NCBI GenBank assembly: GCA_001801025.1
Contig: MGWO01000003.1
Location: 66,201-130,200 of the forward strand
Reading direction: 5' to 3'
Source: Gallionellales bacterium GWA2_54_124
Lineage (GTDB): Bacteria > Pseudomonadota > Gammaproteobacteria > Burkholderiales > Gallionellaceae
Length of the DNA stretch: 64,000 bases
How positions within the stretch are numbered: the stretch's first letter is position 1; every line of letters starts with the position of its first letter. Below the pieces are notes generated by a model, which made no database searches, was not told the DNA's origin, and saw nothing but the letters and a program-made list of their open reading frames with translations. Below are positions 36,494-47,513 of this stretch, in pieces. The translations under genes were made by a program, and so were the position numbers.

Positions 36494-37033
36494 TTAAGAG
36501 AGGGAACCCGCCAGGTAGTTATTTTTCACCTGAATATAGTGTTCAGCCGAGTGGTGCAAATGAGCGAGTTCAGCTTCTGTCAGCGCACGCACCGCTTTCG
36601 CAGGACGCCCCATGTAAAGCATGCCGCTCTCCAGCACTTTGCCGGGTGAGACCAGACTGCCAGCACCGATCATCACCTGATTGGGAATCACCACGTCGTC
36701 CATCACGATCGAACCCATGCCGATCAGACATTCATTGCCGATAGTGCAACCGTGCAGAATCACAGAATGTCCGATGGTCACATAATCGCCAATAATCAGC
36801 GGCGAGCCGTCCGGTTTATCCGCCGTCTTGTGAGACACATGAAGCATGCTCAGATCCTGCACATTGGAACCGCGACCGATCACAATACGATTCACATCGC
36901 CCCGCAGCACCGTATTACACCAAACGGAACTGTCCTCGCCTATCGTGACTTCGCCGATCACCTGACAGGAAGGGTGAAGATAGACGCGGCAACCAACCAC
37001 CGGCGTCGTTTCCAGATAAGAAGAAGTTGTCAT
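36494..37033 (-). CDS. Gamma-carbonic anhydrase family protein (YrdA-like)
   Basis: A 179-residue left-handed beta-helix protein built from hexapeptide repeats (VIGEVTIGEDSSVWCNTVLR, IGDYVTIGHSVILHGCTIG). The zinc-ligand histidines of gamma-carbonic anhydrases are present in LSMLHVSH and GHSVILHGC, and the conserved Arg-Asp sits in LRGDVNRIVIG. Many YrdA-type members have little measured carbonic anhydrase activity, so catalysis is uncertain. It starts one base after the pyrC stop. With a phosphoribulokinase gene close by, a role in CO2/bicarbonate exchange is plausible but not proven. Confidence 0.88.
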   Translation of the reverse strand: MTTSSYLETTPVVGCRVYLHPSCQVIGEVTIGEDSSVWCNTVLRGDVNRIVIGRGSNVQDLSMLHVSHKTADKPDGSPLIIGDYVTIGHSVILHGCTIGNECLIGMGSIVMDDVVIPNQVMIGAGSLVSPGKVLESGMLYMGRPAKAVRALTEAELAHLHHSAEHYIQVKNNYLAGSLS

Positions 37034-37034
37034 A

Positions 37035-38084
37035 TTAGTTTTCCTGCGCCATGTCGATAAGCTTCCAGCTCATCGTCTCGCCCGCTCTCAGCGGCACCAG
37101 GCGATGCTCGCCAAAGCTTACGCTGGCCGGCACTTGCCAGTCTTCTCGGCGCAAGGTGACGGTATCGTTGTTGCGGGGCAGGCGGTAGTAATCGGCGCCG
37201 TAAAAACTGGCAAATCCTTCCAGTTTATCCAGCGCACCGGCAGCCTCAAACGCTTCTACATACAACTCAATTGCCGAATGGGCACTGTAACAACCGGCAC
37301 AACCGCAAGCAGTTTCTTTAGTGTGCTGTGCATGCGGCGCGCTGTCCGTACCTAAGAAAAATTTAGGGCTGCCGCTGGTGGCCGCTTTAACCAGTGCCTC
37401 ACGGTGCGTCTCGCGTTTTAAAATCGGCAGACAATAAAAATGCGGACGGATGCCGCCTGCCAGCATGGCGTTACGGTTATAGAGCAGATGCTGCGGCGTG
37501 AGCGTCGCGGCGATGGTATCGGGCGCGCTGGCGACAAACTGCGCCGCATCCTTAGTGGTAATATGTTCAAACACCACGCGCAGATCGGGCATATCGGAAA
37601 GCAGCGGTTGCATCACACGCTCGATGAAGATCGCCTCGCGATCGAATATATCGATCGCGCTATCGGTCACCTCACCGTGCACCAGAAGCGGCATACCGCA
37701 ACGCTGCATCGCCTCCAGCGCGGCATAAGTTTTACGGATATCGCTCACCCCGGCGTCTGAATTAGTCGTCGCACCCGCCGGATACAGTTTGACGGCATGC
37801 ACGATACCGCTGGCTTTCGCCTCAGCAATTTCCGCCGCGCTCGTATTATCCGTCAGATACAGCGTCATCAAAGGCTCAAACGACACACCGCGAGGGACAG
37901 CGGCTAAAATTCGCTGCCGGTACTCCATCGCCTGAGCCATCGTCGTAACAGGCGGCCTGAGATTTGGCATCACGATGGCACGGGCAAACTGGCGCGCCGT
38001 ATCGGGCAGCACCGACTGCATCAGCGCCCCGTCGCGCAGGTGCAAATGCCAGTCGTCGGGGCGGATCATTGTGAACTGTTGCAT
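37035..38084 (-). CDS. pyrC: Dihydroorotase
   Basis: A 349-residue zinc amidohydrolase of the class II (E. coli PyrC) type, third step of pyrimidine synthesis. [20 protein letters not shown] supplies the first two zinc histidines, [19 protein letters not shown] the carbamylated lysine, LLVHGEVTD and [12 protein letters not shown] further ligands, and [16 protein letters not shown] the catalytic Asp. ATG 38084 gives the typical [13 protein letters not shown] start and has GGAA upstream; the frame extends to a TTG at 38099 without support. Confidence 0.96.
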   Translation of the reverse strand: MQQFTMIRPDDWHLHLRDGALMQSVLPDTARQFARAIVMPNLRPPVTTMAQAMEYRQRILAAVPRGVSFEPLMTLYLTDNTSAAEIAEAKASGIVHAVKLYPAGATTNSDAGVSDIRKTYAALEAMQRCGMPLLVHGEVTDSAIDIFDREAIFIERVMQPLLSDMPDLRVVFEHITTKDAAQFVASAPDTIAATLTPQHLLYNRNAMLAGGIRPHFYCLPILKRETHREALVKAATSGSPKFFLGTDSAPHAQHTKETACGCAGCYSAHSAIELYVEAFEAAGALDKLEGFASFYGADYYRLPRNNDTVTLRREDWQVPASVSFGEHRLVPLRAGETMSWKLIDMAQEN

Positions 38085-38161
38085 GGGCTTTTCCGGCAAG
38101 TTAGACAGACGTAATTGTAACTGATGTCGCAGGCGGTTTTCTCAACCCGTCTTGCCGGTTT

Positions 38162-38776
38162 TCACGCAGTTCGCCTGAACTTTTCAATGTAAGCGGGCAG
38201 CTTCGCTTTGGGAACTTTTTGCAGCGTGCACAAAAATTCGTGCGTGACGACATCAAGACCCTGCCTGTTTTTAAGATCGGATACTATCTTCAACCACAGA
38301 TGAGCGGTCATTTCGGCATCGGCCAGCGCACGGTGATGCCGGGCCGTATCAGGTAAGTCTAAAAATCTCACCAGCGTGCCCAGTTTGTGATTGGGTGAAT
38401 CAGGATACAGCCTTCTTGCCAGCAACATCGAACAGGCGAATGCCTGCTCACGACGATGACCCACTCTCGACCATTCGGCATCCAGAAACCGGCTATCGAA
38501 TGAGGCGTTGTGCGCCACCAGCGGCGTGTCCCCGACAAATTCGGCCAATTCCTTCATCACTTGTGCAGCCGGTGGCGCCTGACGGATCATTTCATTGCTG
38601 ATTCCCGTCAACTCTTCGATAAAAGCGGGAATATAAGCACCTGTTTTCATCAAGCTTTGGTAACGGCCAGAGATTTTTCCATCCGACACGATGACAACCG
38701 CCACTTCTGTCACGCGTGCGCCCATATCTGGCGACATTCCGGTTGTCTCAAAGTCGATGACGGCCACGCTATCCAT
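38162..38776 (-). CDS. DnaQ-like 3'-5' exonuclease (DEDDh family)
   Basis: A 204-residue exonuclease. AVIDFETTGMSPDMGARVTE is Exo I (DxE), LVAHNASFDSRFLDAEW is Exo II, and ARHHRALADAEMTAHLW is Exo III with the H-x4-D of DEDDh enzymes. ATG 38776 has AGGA 6 bases upstream; the frame continues to a TTG at 38815 close to the prk terminator, which I reject. The protein is a stand-alone domain, related to the DNA polymerase III epsilon subunit but without its polymerase-binding tail, so a repair or RNA-processing role is more likely than replication proofreading. Confidence 0.88.
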   Translation of the reverse strand: MDSVAVIDFETTGMSPDMGARVTEVAVVIVSDGKISGRYQSLMKTGAYIPAFIEELTGISNEMIRQAPPAAQVMKELAEFVGDTPLVAHNASFDSRFLDAEWSRVGHRREQAFACSMLLARRLYPDSPNHKLGTLVRFLDLPDTARHHRALADAEMTAHLWLKIVSDLKNRQGLDVVTHEFLCTLQKVPKAKLPAYIEKFRRTA

Positions 38777-38818
38777 ATCACGTCCTGAATCTTTTGATGC
38801 AAAAAATGGGTTCAATAC

Positions 38819-38855
38819 AAAAAAACGGGGAACCAGACTTCCGTCCGATTCCCCG
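38819..38855 (-). terminator. Intrinsic terminator after prk
   Basis: On the minus strand CGGGGAA (38855-38849) pairs with TTCCCCG (38832-38826) around a 16-base loop and is followed by seven T (38825-38819). It sits 36 bases past the prk stop, separating prk from the exonuclease gene. Confidence 0.8.
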
Positions 38856-38890
38856 CCTGAGACGTTACCGGATTCCTCCGGCAGCTGCCA

Positions 38891-39787
38891 TTACTTCTTC
38901 TTGTTTGCGATCATGTCGTGCATGACCGGCGCCAGAATGACTTCCATCGCATGGCTCATCTTGCCGCCGGGCACAACGAGCGTGTTGGCGCGAGACATAA
39001 AGGAGCCTGGGATCATCGCCAGCATGTATGGGAAATCCACGCCCTTAGGTTCGCGGAAACGAACCACGACAAAACTTTCATCCGGTGTCGGAATGTCGCG
39101 TGCGATAAACGGATTAGACGTATCCACTGTCGCTACGCGCTGGAAGTTGATGTCGGTATGCGTGAATTGCGGCGTGATGAACTTGATGTAGTCCGGCATG
39201 CGACGCATGATGGTATCCACCGTTGCTTCAGCCGAATAGCCGCGTTCCGCTTTGTCGCGGTGAATCTTCTGGATCCATTCCAGATTGACGACCGGCACAA
39301 CGCCGATACCCAGATCAACGTAACGACCCGCGTCGATTCCCTTCGTTTCGTCTTTAGCAAGACCGTGCAGACCTTCGTAGAACAACAGATCAGAATTCGC
39401 TTCGATGTCTTCCCATGGTGTAAATACGCCAGGAGCCAGATCGGTCAGGCCGAAATGCTTGTTGTGCTCAACAGCCTCGGGTTCGCTGTGCACATAGTAA
39501 CGACGCTTGCACATACCTGTTTCGCCATACGCCTTGAACATTTCTTCGATCTTGTCGAAATGATTGGCTTCCGGGCCGAAATGACTGAATGTGTTGTGAC
39601 CTGCCTTGGCAGCTTCAGCGGCAGCCGCGCGAAAAGCCATACGATCCAGACTGTGAAGGCTGTCACCCTCGATCACTGCGGCGGAAATTTTTTCACGGCG
39701 GAAAATATTTTCGAAAGCACGTTTAACAGTGGTAGTGCCTGCGCCGGAAGAACCGGTAACCGCAATAACGGGATGCTTGCTCGACAT
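38891..39787 (-). CDS. prk: Phosphoribulokinase (proteobacterial type)
   Basis: A 298-residue kinase that makes ribulose-1,5-bisphosphate, the RuBisCO substrate; with RuBisCO it defines the Calvin cycle. IAVTGSSGAGTTTVKRAFEN is the P-loop, VIEGDSLHSLDRMAFRAAAA and HFGPEANHFDKIEEMFKAYG the substrate-binding parts, and DLLFYEGLHG Walker B. The short length and absence of the N-terminal cysteine pair place it with the class I enzymes that are regulated by NADH rather than thioredoxin. GGAGAGG lies upstream of ATG 39787. No other cbb genes are in the window. It is transcribed alone and ends at a clear terminator. Confidence 0.97.
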   Translation of the reverse strand: MSSKHPVIAVTGSSGAGTTTVKRAFENIFRREKISAAVIEGDSLHSLDRMAFRAAAAEAAKAGHNTFSHFGPEANHFDKIEEMFKAYGETGMCKRRYYVHSEPEAVEHNKHFGLTDLAPGVFTPWEDIEANSDLLFYEGLHGLAKDETKGIDAGRYVDLGIGVVPVVNLEWIQKIHRDKAERGYSAEATVDTIMRRMPDYIKFITPQFTHTDINFQRVATVDTSNPFIARDIPTPDESFVVVRFREPKGVDFPYMLAMIPGSFMSRANTLVVPGGKMSHAMEVILAPVMHDMIANKKK

Positions 39788-39849
39788 AATGACCTCTCCT
39801 GAACAATATGATTAAAATTTTGTGGGTGGTGATTTTATATCAAACTCAC

Positions 39850-39859
39850 ACTCACCACT
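39850..39859 (+). repeat. Copy of ACTCACCACT, upstream of prk
   Basis: The 10-mer ACTCACCACT, inside a longer CA-rich stretch, lies in the 242-base divergent spacer between prk and leuS. The same 10-mer occurs in frame inside leuS and, reversed, inside the kinase gene at 57923-59443. Confidence 0.45.
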
Positions 39860-39986
39860 ACTAGGCGCAGCTAATTAATGCAATAAATATTTTTCCCGTT
39901 TCAACATTTCACCCCATCCTCAGCCCGTTTTGTCATGAATATCCGGATAAGACAGCGCGCAATTCGCGGGAGCCGGCTGATGCCGC

Positions 39987-39992
39987 TATAAT
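39987..39992 (+). promoter_or_regulatory. Probable -10 element of leuS
   Basis: TATAAT, an exact sigma-70 -10, lies 38 bases before the leuS ATG. The best -35 is TTCGCG at 39963-39968 (18-base spacer), a poor match, so only the -10 is convincing. Confidence 0.5.
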
Positions 39993-40026
39993 GCTCAATC
40001 CAAAAATTCACGCTGCAATTTGTTAA

Positions 40027-42675
<2,649 letters not shown>

Positions 42676-42688
42676 GAGAACGCACCAA

Positions 42689-43186
42689 ATGAAATTTTCG
42701 ATTGTGCTGGCCCTTGCCGTATTGCTCGCGGCATGCGGCTTTCATCTGCGCGGCGAGGCCACCATGCCCTTTGCCTCGCTCTACATTGAAGCGGCTAATC
42801 CCGCATCCCCGCTGATCGAGGAATTGCGCCAGAACCTGCTTGCAAATCACGTCACACTGACCAATTCTGCCGGCAAAGCCGATGTGGTGCTCAACATCAC
42901 GTCCGATTTTCCGGAGAAACAGATTCTGACCATGGGCGCAAGTGGGCGCGTGAGTGAATTTCAACTGCGCTATCGCGTGTCGATACGGGCTTATGATCAG
43001 GAACAACGCGAATGGTTGCCGACGGATGAACTCATGCTCAGTCGTGACTACAAATATGATGACGCGCAGATCCTCGCCAAAGAAGCCGAAGAAACCCTTC
43101 TGTATCAAAGCATGCGCAGCGATATGGTGCAGCAAATCGTACGTCGCCTGAGCCATGCCAAGCCGCGGACTTTACCGGAAAAATAA
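42689..43186 (+). CDS. lptE: LPS-assembly lipoprotein LptE
   Basis: A 165-residue outer-membrane lipoprotein that plugs the LptD barrel and helps insert LPS. The start ATG 42689 gives MKFSIVLALAVLLAACGFHL, a signal peptide with lipobox LAAC and the cysteine to be acylated. GFHLRGEATMPFASLYIEA and VSEFQLRYRVSIRAYDQE are LptE-like. TAGGAG lies upstream; an in-frame TTG at 42665 would overlap leuS and disturb the signal peptide. It follows leuS by 13 bases and overlaps holA by TAATG, the leuS-lptE-holA order common in proteobacteria. Confidence 0.93.
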   Translation: MKFSIVLALAVLLAACGFHLRGEATMPFASLYIEAANPASPLIEELRQNLLANHVTLTNSAGKADVVLNITSDFPEKQILTMGASGRVSEFQLRYRVSIRAYDQEQREWLPTDELMLSRDYKYDDAQILAKEAEETLLYQSMRSDMVQQIVRRLSHAKPRTLPEK

Positions 43187-44184
43187 TGCAACTGACGAGC
43201 GAAGCCTTGCCGCGCCACCTGTCCTCAGGGCTTAAACCGCTCTATGTGGTGTACGGCGATGCGCTGCTGCTGGTCAATGAAGCAGCTGACAGCATACGCG
43301 CCGCCGCCCGTCTCGCCGGATTTACCGAGCGCGACACGCTGATCGCCGAACAGCATTTCAAATGGAATGAATTGAAAAACTGCGCGCAGAGCATGTCTTT
43401 GTTCGCCGAGCGACGCGTAGTGGATTTACGCATCCCGACCGGCAAGCCCGGAACAGAAGGTGGGCAGGCGTTACAGGATTACGTCTCTCATCCGAGTGAC
43501 GATGTGCTGACGCTGATCACGCTCCCCAAGCTGGACTGGACTGCACAAAAAACCCAGTGGTTCAGCGCACTGGAACGTCACGGCGTGATGATCTGCGCCG
43601 ACGATATTCCACGCAATCAGCTGCCGGACTGGTTAGCCTGCCGACTCCGGCGCCAATCCCAATCGACAGACACGGTAACGCTGGATTTTTTAGCCGACCG
43701 ATGCGAGGGAAATCTGCTCGCGGCCTTTCAGGAGATTCAAAAACTAGGGTTACTGTTCCCGGCCGGCGTACTGTCGTTCGAACAGGTAAAGGAAGCCGTA
43801 ATGGACGTTGCACGCTACGATATTTTTAAACTGTCAGAGGCGATGCTCACGGGCGATGGGGCACGCTACGCGCATATTTTAGAGGGACTGCGCGCCGAAG
43901 GCACGGCAACCGTGCTAATACTGTGGGCGATCAGCGAAGAAATCCGCACCCTCGGAAAACTATTGCAAGCGGTGCAGCGCGGCGTGAATGTGCGCGATGC
44001 CATGCGCGATGTGCGGGTACGGCGCGATAAGCAGAGCCTGATTGAAAGTGCGGCGCGGCGCCTGAAATTCCCGCATATTGAGCGCGCCATCCAGCACGCG
44101 GCGAAACTGGATAAAATAATCAAAGGGTTGCGCACGGGCGACGTATGGGATGAATTACTGCAACTTGGACTTCGCCTCCAATGA
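43186..44184 (+). CDS. holA: DNA polymerase III delta subunit
   Basis: A 332-residue clamp-loader subunit that opens the beta clamp. GLKPLYVVYGDALLLVNEAA matches the HolA N-terminus, where the ATPase-like P-loop is degenerate. TLIAEQHFKWNELKNCAQSM, LFAERRVVDLRIPTGKPG and the C-terminal collar segments (YDIFKLSEAMLTGDGARY, LDKIIKGLRTGDVWDELLQL) follow. Length is normal. The start overlaps the lptE stop and the end overlaps cutA (ATGA), so all three are coupled. Confidence 0.96.
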   Translation: MQLTSEALPRHLSSGLKPLYVVYGDALLLVNEAADSIRAAARLAGFTERDTLIAEQHFKWNELKNCAQSMSLFAERRVVDLRIPTGKPGTEGGQALQDYVSHPSDDVLTLITLPKLDWTAQKTQWFSALERHGVMICADDIPRNQLPDWLACRLRRQSQSTDTVTLDFLADRCEGNLLAAFQEIQKLGLLFPAGVLSFEQVKEAVMDVARYDIFKLSEAMLTGDGARYAHILEGLRAEGTATVLILWAISEEIRTLGKLLQAVQRGVNVRDAMRDVRVRRDKQSLIESAARRLKFPHIERAIQHAAKLDKIIKGLRTGDVWDELLQLGLRLQ

Positions 44185-44516
44185 GCGGGATACTGTTAGT
44201 CATGACAAACCTGCCCGATGCGGCTTCGGCTCAAAAATTGATACGCCAGCTTGTCGAGTCAGGCACGGCTGCCTGCGTAACCCAACTCGCGCCCGGCACA
44301 TCGACCTACCGCTGGCAGGAGAAAATCGAAAATGCCTGCGAAATACCCCTGCTGATCAAGACCACACAGGCGGCCTATCCCAGACTTGAAGCTTTAATTC
44401 TGGCATCTCATCCTTATGAACTGCCGGAAATTATCGCCGTTTCCGTCACGGCCGGCTTACCCGCCTATCTGGACTGGGTAAGTCAGGCAACATCACCCAA
44501 TTTACGCGAGGAATAA
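44181..44516 (+). CDS. cutA: Divalent-cation tolerance protein CutA
   Basis: A 111-residue trimeric ferredoxin-like protein. LLVMTNLPDAASAQKLIRQL, GTAACVTQLAPGTSTYRWQ (conserved Cys and Trp) and HPYELPEIIAVSVTAGLPAY are the CutA signatures. Members bind copper and other divalent metals; the physiological role is unsettled. Its link to copper tolerance in E. coli is shared with the adjacent DsbD, and the order cutA-dsbD is also seen there. ATGA overlap with holA. Confidence 0.96.
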   Translation: MSGILLVMTNLPDAASAQKLIRQLVESGTAACVTQLAPGTSTYRWQEKIENACEIPLLIKTTQAAYPRLEALILASHPYELPEIIAVSVTAGLPAYLDWVSQATSPNLREE

Positions 44517-44519
44517 TTC

Positions 44520-46334
44520 ATGCGCTTTGTCCTGCTGCTGTTGTTTTGCCTCATCACACCACTCAGTCTGGCCGACAATTTGCTGGATAAATTACCCGCA
44601 TTCGGCAGCAAACCCAGTTTTTTGCCCCCTGATCAGGCTTTTTCAGTCGAGCTGGTCGCGCGAGATGCGCATACGCTGCAAGCAAATTTCAAGATCACCC
44701 CCGGATATTACCTGTACCGGGACAAAGTCAGTTTTACGCTAGCAGGCGAGTCGCCAAAAATCACCAAAATTACCCTGCCGGAGGGGAAACTCAAGCACGA
44801 CCCGAATTTCGGGGAAACCCGTGTTTTCCACCAGCCCTTTCAGGCTGAAATCGAACTGGATAGCACCTCCGCCACGCACCTGACGCTCAATGCCTCGTAT
44901 CAAGGCTGCAGCGAACAGGGTCTGTGCTATCCAAGCCAGGACAAGGTACTACAAATCGACTTGACCGATGCCGGCGCATCAGAGGTCATCCCGGCCACCC
45001 CAAACAAGAATGTAAACGGTAATACGATCACTCCGCAAAGCGAAAATGCCAAAATTGCCGGTTTATTCAAACAAGGCAGCTTCTGGCTGATTGTATCGTT
45101 CTTCTTCGGAGCAGGGTTATTGCTCGCACTCACCCCCTGCGTATTTCCGATGATACCCATTTTGTCCGGCATCATCGTCGGACGCGGCCACAAGATCACC
45201 AAAACACACGCGTTTATACTGTCGCTCGCCTATGTGCTCGGCATGGCCGTCACCTATTCGGCAGCCGGTATCGCAGCAGGCCTCTCCGGCGACCTGATTT
45301 CGAACGCACTGCAAACGCCCTGGGTGCTGGGCAGCTTTGCTGCGATATTTGTACTGTTATCGCTCTCCATGTTCGGTTTTTACGAATTGCAATTGCCCAG
45401 CGCCTGGCAAAGCAAGCTATCCGACACCAGCAACCGGCTGCATGGCGGCCATCTGTCCGGTGTCTTTGTGATGGGCGCACTCTCCGCCGTCATCATGGGC
45501 CCCTGTGTCGCAGCGCCACTGGCGGGCGCCTTACTCTATATCGGACAAACCCACGACGCGGTACTGGGCGGGGTTGCACTGTTTGCACTGGCAATGGGCA
45601 TGGGCGCACCGCTGTTAGCAATCGGTACCTCGGCGGGTGCACTTTTGCCTAAGGCCGGCGCATGGATGGATGGCGTAAAGCGCATTTTCGGTGTTTTACT
45701 GCTGGCACTCGCAATCTGGATTATCCAGCCCCTGCTGCCCGTCCCGGTTCAAATGCTGCTTTGGGGCGTGTTACTGGTATTATCAGCCAGCTATTTACGC
45801 GTGCTGGAACGCCTGCCGGCGAATGCCCGCGGCAGCCAAAAACTCATCAAAGGATTAGGCCTGCTCGCGCTGCTGCTCGGAACAGCCTATCTGATCGGCG
45901 CTTTATCAGGCGCCCGCGATGTGCTCAGGCCGCTGGATGCGGTTTGCGCTGTATGTAAAGCAGACACCCAAACGGCGCCCACCTTCGAACGGATAGCAAA
46001 CCTGTCGGAGCTGGATGCACGACTGAAACAGGCTGACGGCAAAATCGTCATGCTCGATTTTTATGCGGACTGGTGCGTATCCTGCAAAGAGATGGAGCGA
46101 TTTACCTTTTCTGATCCGAAAATACAGGCCAAACTCAAATCAGCCATCCTGCTGCAAGCAGATGTAACCGCAAACAATCAGGCTGACAAAGATTTATTGA
46201 AGCAATTTGGCCTTTACGGCCCGCCAGGCATCCTGTTTTTCGATAAAAAAGGACAGGAAATGACTGATTATCGTGTCGTAGGGTATCAGGATGCCACGCA
46301 ATTTATCAGCACCTTGCAAGGCATCGGACTTTAA
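44520..46334 (+). CDS. dsbD: Thiol:disulfide interchange protein DsbD
   Basis: A 604-residue protein that carries electrons from cytoplasmic thioredoxin to the periplasm to reduce DsbC and cytochrome c maturation partners. It has a signal peptide (MRFVLLLLFCLITPLSLA), an N-terminal immunoglobulin-like domain with GCSEQGLCYP, eight membrane helices with the redox cysteines in LTPCVFPMIPILSG and MGPCVAAPLAGA, and a C-terminal thioredoxin domain with YADWCVSCKEME (about residue 520). All six redox cysteines are present. It follows cutA by 3 bases. Confidence 0.97.
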   Translation: MRFVLLLLFCLITPLSLADNLLDKLPAFGSKPSFLPPDQAFSVELVARDAHTLQANFKITPGYYLYRDKVSFTLAGESPKITKITLPEGKLKHDPNFGETRVFHQPFQAEIELDSTSATHLTLNASYQGCSEQGLCYPSQDKVLQIDLTDAGASEVIPATPNKNVNGNTITPQSENAKIAGLFKQGSFWLIVSFFFGAGLLLALTPCVFPMIPILSGIIVGRGHKITKTHAFILSLAYVLGMAVTYSAAGIAAGLSGDLISNALQTPWVLGSFAAIFVLLSLSMFGFYELQLPSAWQSKLSDTSNRLHGGHLSGVFVMGALSAVIMGPCVAAPLAGALLYIGQTHDAVLGGVALFALAMGMGAPLLAIGTSAGALLPKAGAWMDGVKRIFGVLLLALAIWIIQPLLPVPVQMLLWGVLLVLSASYLRVLERLPANARGSQKLIKGLGLLALLLGTAYLIGALSGARDVLRPLDAVCAVCKADTQTAPTFERIANLSELDARLKQADGKIVMLDFYADWCVSCKEMERFTFSDPKIQAKLKSAILLQADVTANNQADKDLLKQFGLYGPPGILFFDKKGQEMTDYRVVGYQDATQFISTLQGIGL

Positions 46335-46398
46335 GCGTTTTTGCTCATTTGTGTAAAAAATATAGACAATTCACCCGAACTTACGGCAAACTGTAACT

Positions 46399-46836
46399 AT
46401 GAAAGCTATTTTAGTACTACATGGCCCGAACCTGAATCTGCTCGGCAGCCGTGAACCTGAGGTTTACGGGAACACTACGTTAGATGAAATTAACGCAGGT
46501 TTAATCGCATTTGCCGCGGAAAATGGCGGAAAATTATCGTGTATGCAAAGCAACTCGGAAGCGGCGCTGATCGACCGCATCCATCAGGCAAGAAACGATG
46601 GCACCGCATTTATTGTCATCAACCCGGCGGCATTCACGCATACCAGCGTCGCCTTGCGCGATGCGCTGGCTGGCGTCGCCATCCCCTTTATTGAAATACA
46701 CCTGTCCAACGTGCATGCGAGAGAAGCCTTTCGCCGTGAATCTTTCTTTTCCGATCTCGCGGTGGGTGTGATTTGCGGTTTGGGTGCAGCAGGATATAAA
46801 TACGCAGTGCAATACGCACTAAATTATAAAAACTAA
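46399..46836 (+). CDS. aroQ: Type II 3-dehydroquinate dehydratase
   Basis: A 145-residue shikimate-pathway enzyme. [20 protein letters not shown] is the type II signature with the catalytic Tyr following; [20 protein letters not shown] and [20 protein letters not shown] bind the substrate, and the His of EIHLSN is the proton donor. Length is typical of the dodecameric enzyme. It is directly before accB, the aroQ-accB-accC order widespread in proteobacteria. Confidence 0.97.
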   Translation: MKAILVLHGPNLNLLGSREPEVYGNTTLDEINAGLIAFAAENGGKLSCMQSNSEAALIDRIHQARNDGTAFIVINPAAFTHTSVALRDALAGVAIPFIEIHLSNVHAREAFRRESFFSDLAVGVICGLGAAGYKYAVQYALNYKN

Positions 46837-46850
46837 GCCAGGAGGATATT

Positions 46851-47312
46851 ATGGATTTACGCAAACTCAAGACTCTGATTGAACTCGTTGAAGCATCCGG
46901 CATTGCCGAACTGGAAATCAGCGAAGGTGAAGAACGCGTTCGTATCACGCGTACCATCGCTGCCGGACAACAATTGTTCGCACCGGCACCGCAGCAACAG
47001 CAGTATATGGCAGCACCCGTAGCGGCAGCGCCAATCGCAGCAGTAGCTGCGGCACCTGAAGCACCGGCGGTCGCCGAAGGACACGTTGTTAAATCCCCTA
47101 TGGTCGGTACTTTCTATCGTTCCCCTTCTCCCGGCTCCAAGCAATTCGTCGATGTAGGACAGAATGTCAACGCCGGCGATACCTTATGCATCATCGAAGC
47201 GATGAAGCTGCTTAACGAAATCGATGCAGACCACACCGGCGTCATCAAGGCAATCCTTGTTGAAAACGGTCAGCCGGTTGAATTTGGTCAGCCATTGTTC
47301 GTTATCGGCTAA
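46851..47312 (+). CDS. accB: Biotin carboxyl carrier protein of acetyl-CoA carboxylase
   Basis: A 153-residue carrier subunit. Residues 1-45 are the N-terminal domain ([20 protein letters not shown]), 46-75 a flexible Ala/Pro/Gln linker, and 80-153 the biotinyl domain. The biotinylated lysine is in [15 protein letters not shown] (EAMKL, where EAMKM is usual). AGGAGG lies 7 bases before the ATG. It works with AccC to make carboxybiotin for malonyl-CoA synthesis; accC follows after a spacer of 193 bases. Confidence 0.97.
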   Translation: MDLRKLKTLIELVEASGIAELEISEGEERVRITRTIAAGQQLFAPAPQQQQYMAAPVAAAPIAAVAAAPEAPAVAEGHVVKSPMVGTFYRSPSPGSKQFVDVGQNVNAGDTLCIIEAMKLLNEIDADHTGVIKAILVENGQPVEFGQPLFVIG

Positions 47313-47372
47313 AGCCGTCATGGAGTGCGCAACCTCGCAAGCAATGACGCATAAACGCGCTCCAATAAAGTC

Positions 47373-47418
47373 CGGAGATATCACATGTTTGAAAAAATAC
47401 TGATCGCTAATCGCAGTG
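47373..47418 (+). repeat. Upstream partial duplicate of the accC 5' end
   Basis: Positions 47373-47418 repeat 47494-47539 at a fixed offset of 121 bases. The copy includes the ribosome site CGGAGATA, the ATG and the first ten codons of accC with no change, then differs at one base (A for G at 47415). The four bases between the ribosome site and the ATG differ. Confidence 0.9.
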
Positions 47419-47513
47419 ACCAGTTGCCATCAGGCAACGCAGTGGTTCTGCCAAATTGCATGGCGGCAGCAGGCCGCAAAGGCGACTTCAGCGCGGAGAT
47501 AAAAAATGTTTGA
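47385..47513 (+). CDS. Possible 42-codon leader peptide before accC (accC fragment fused to unrelated codons)
   Basis: The duplicated accC start has its own ribosome site (GGAG, 7 bases upstream) and opens a frame of 42 codons: the first ten residues [10 protein letters not shown] are those of AccC, then [13 protein letters not shown] and further residues unlike it. The stop TGA (47511-47513) lies 3 bases into the real accC frame, so ribosomes finishing this peptide would end on the true accC start. It may be a chance remnant or a translational coupling device. A small hairpin (GTTGCC/GGCAAC, 47423-47438) lies within it. Confidence 0.4.
   Translation: MFEKILIANRSDQLPSGNAVVLPNCMAAAGRKGDFSAEIKNV

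Noticed and set aside
38918-39802. A 294-codon open frame on the plus strand opposite prk
   Set aside because: It is fully antisense to prk, rich in Arg and His as typical of complement frames, and has no family-like motifs.
47385-47513. Taking the upstream ATG at 47385 as the real accC start
   Set aside because: The frame diverges from AccC after ten residues and stops after 42 codons; only ATG 47506 continues into the enzyme.
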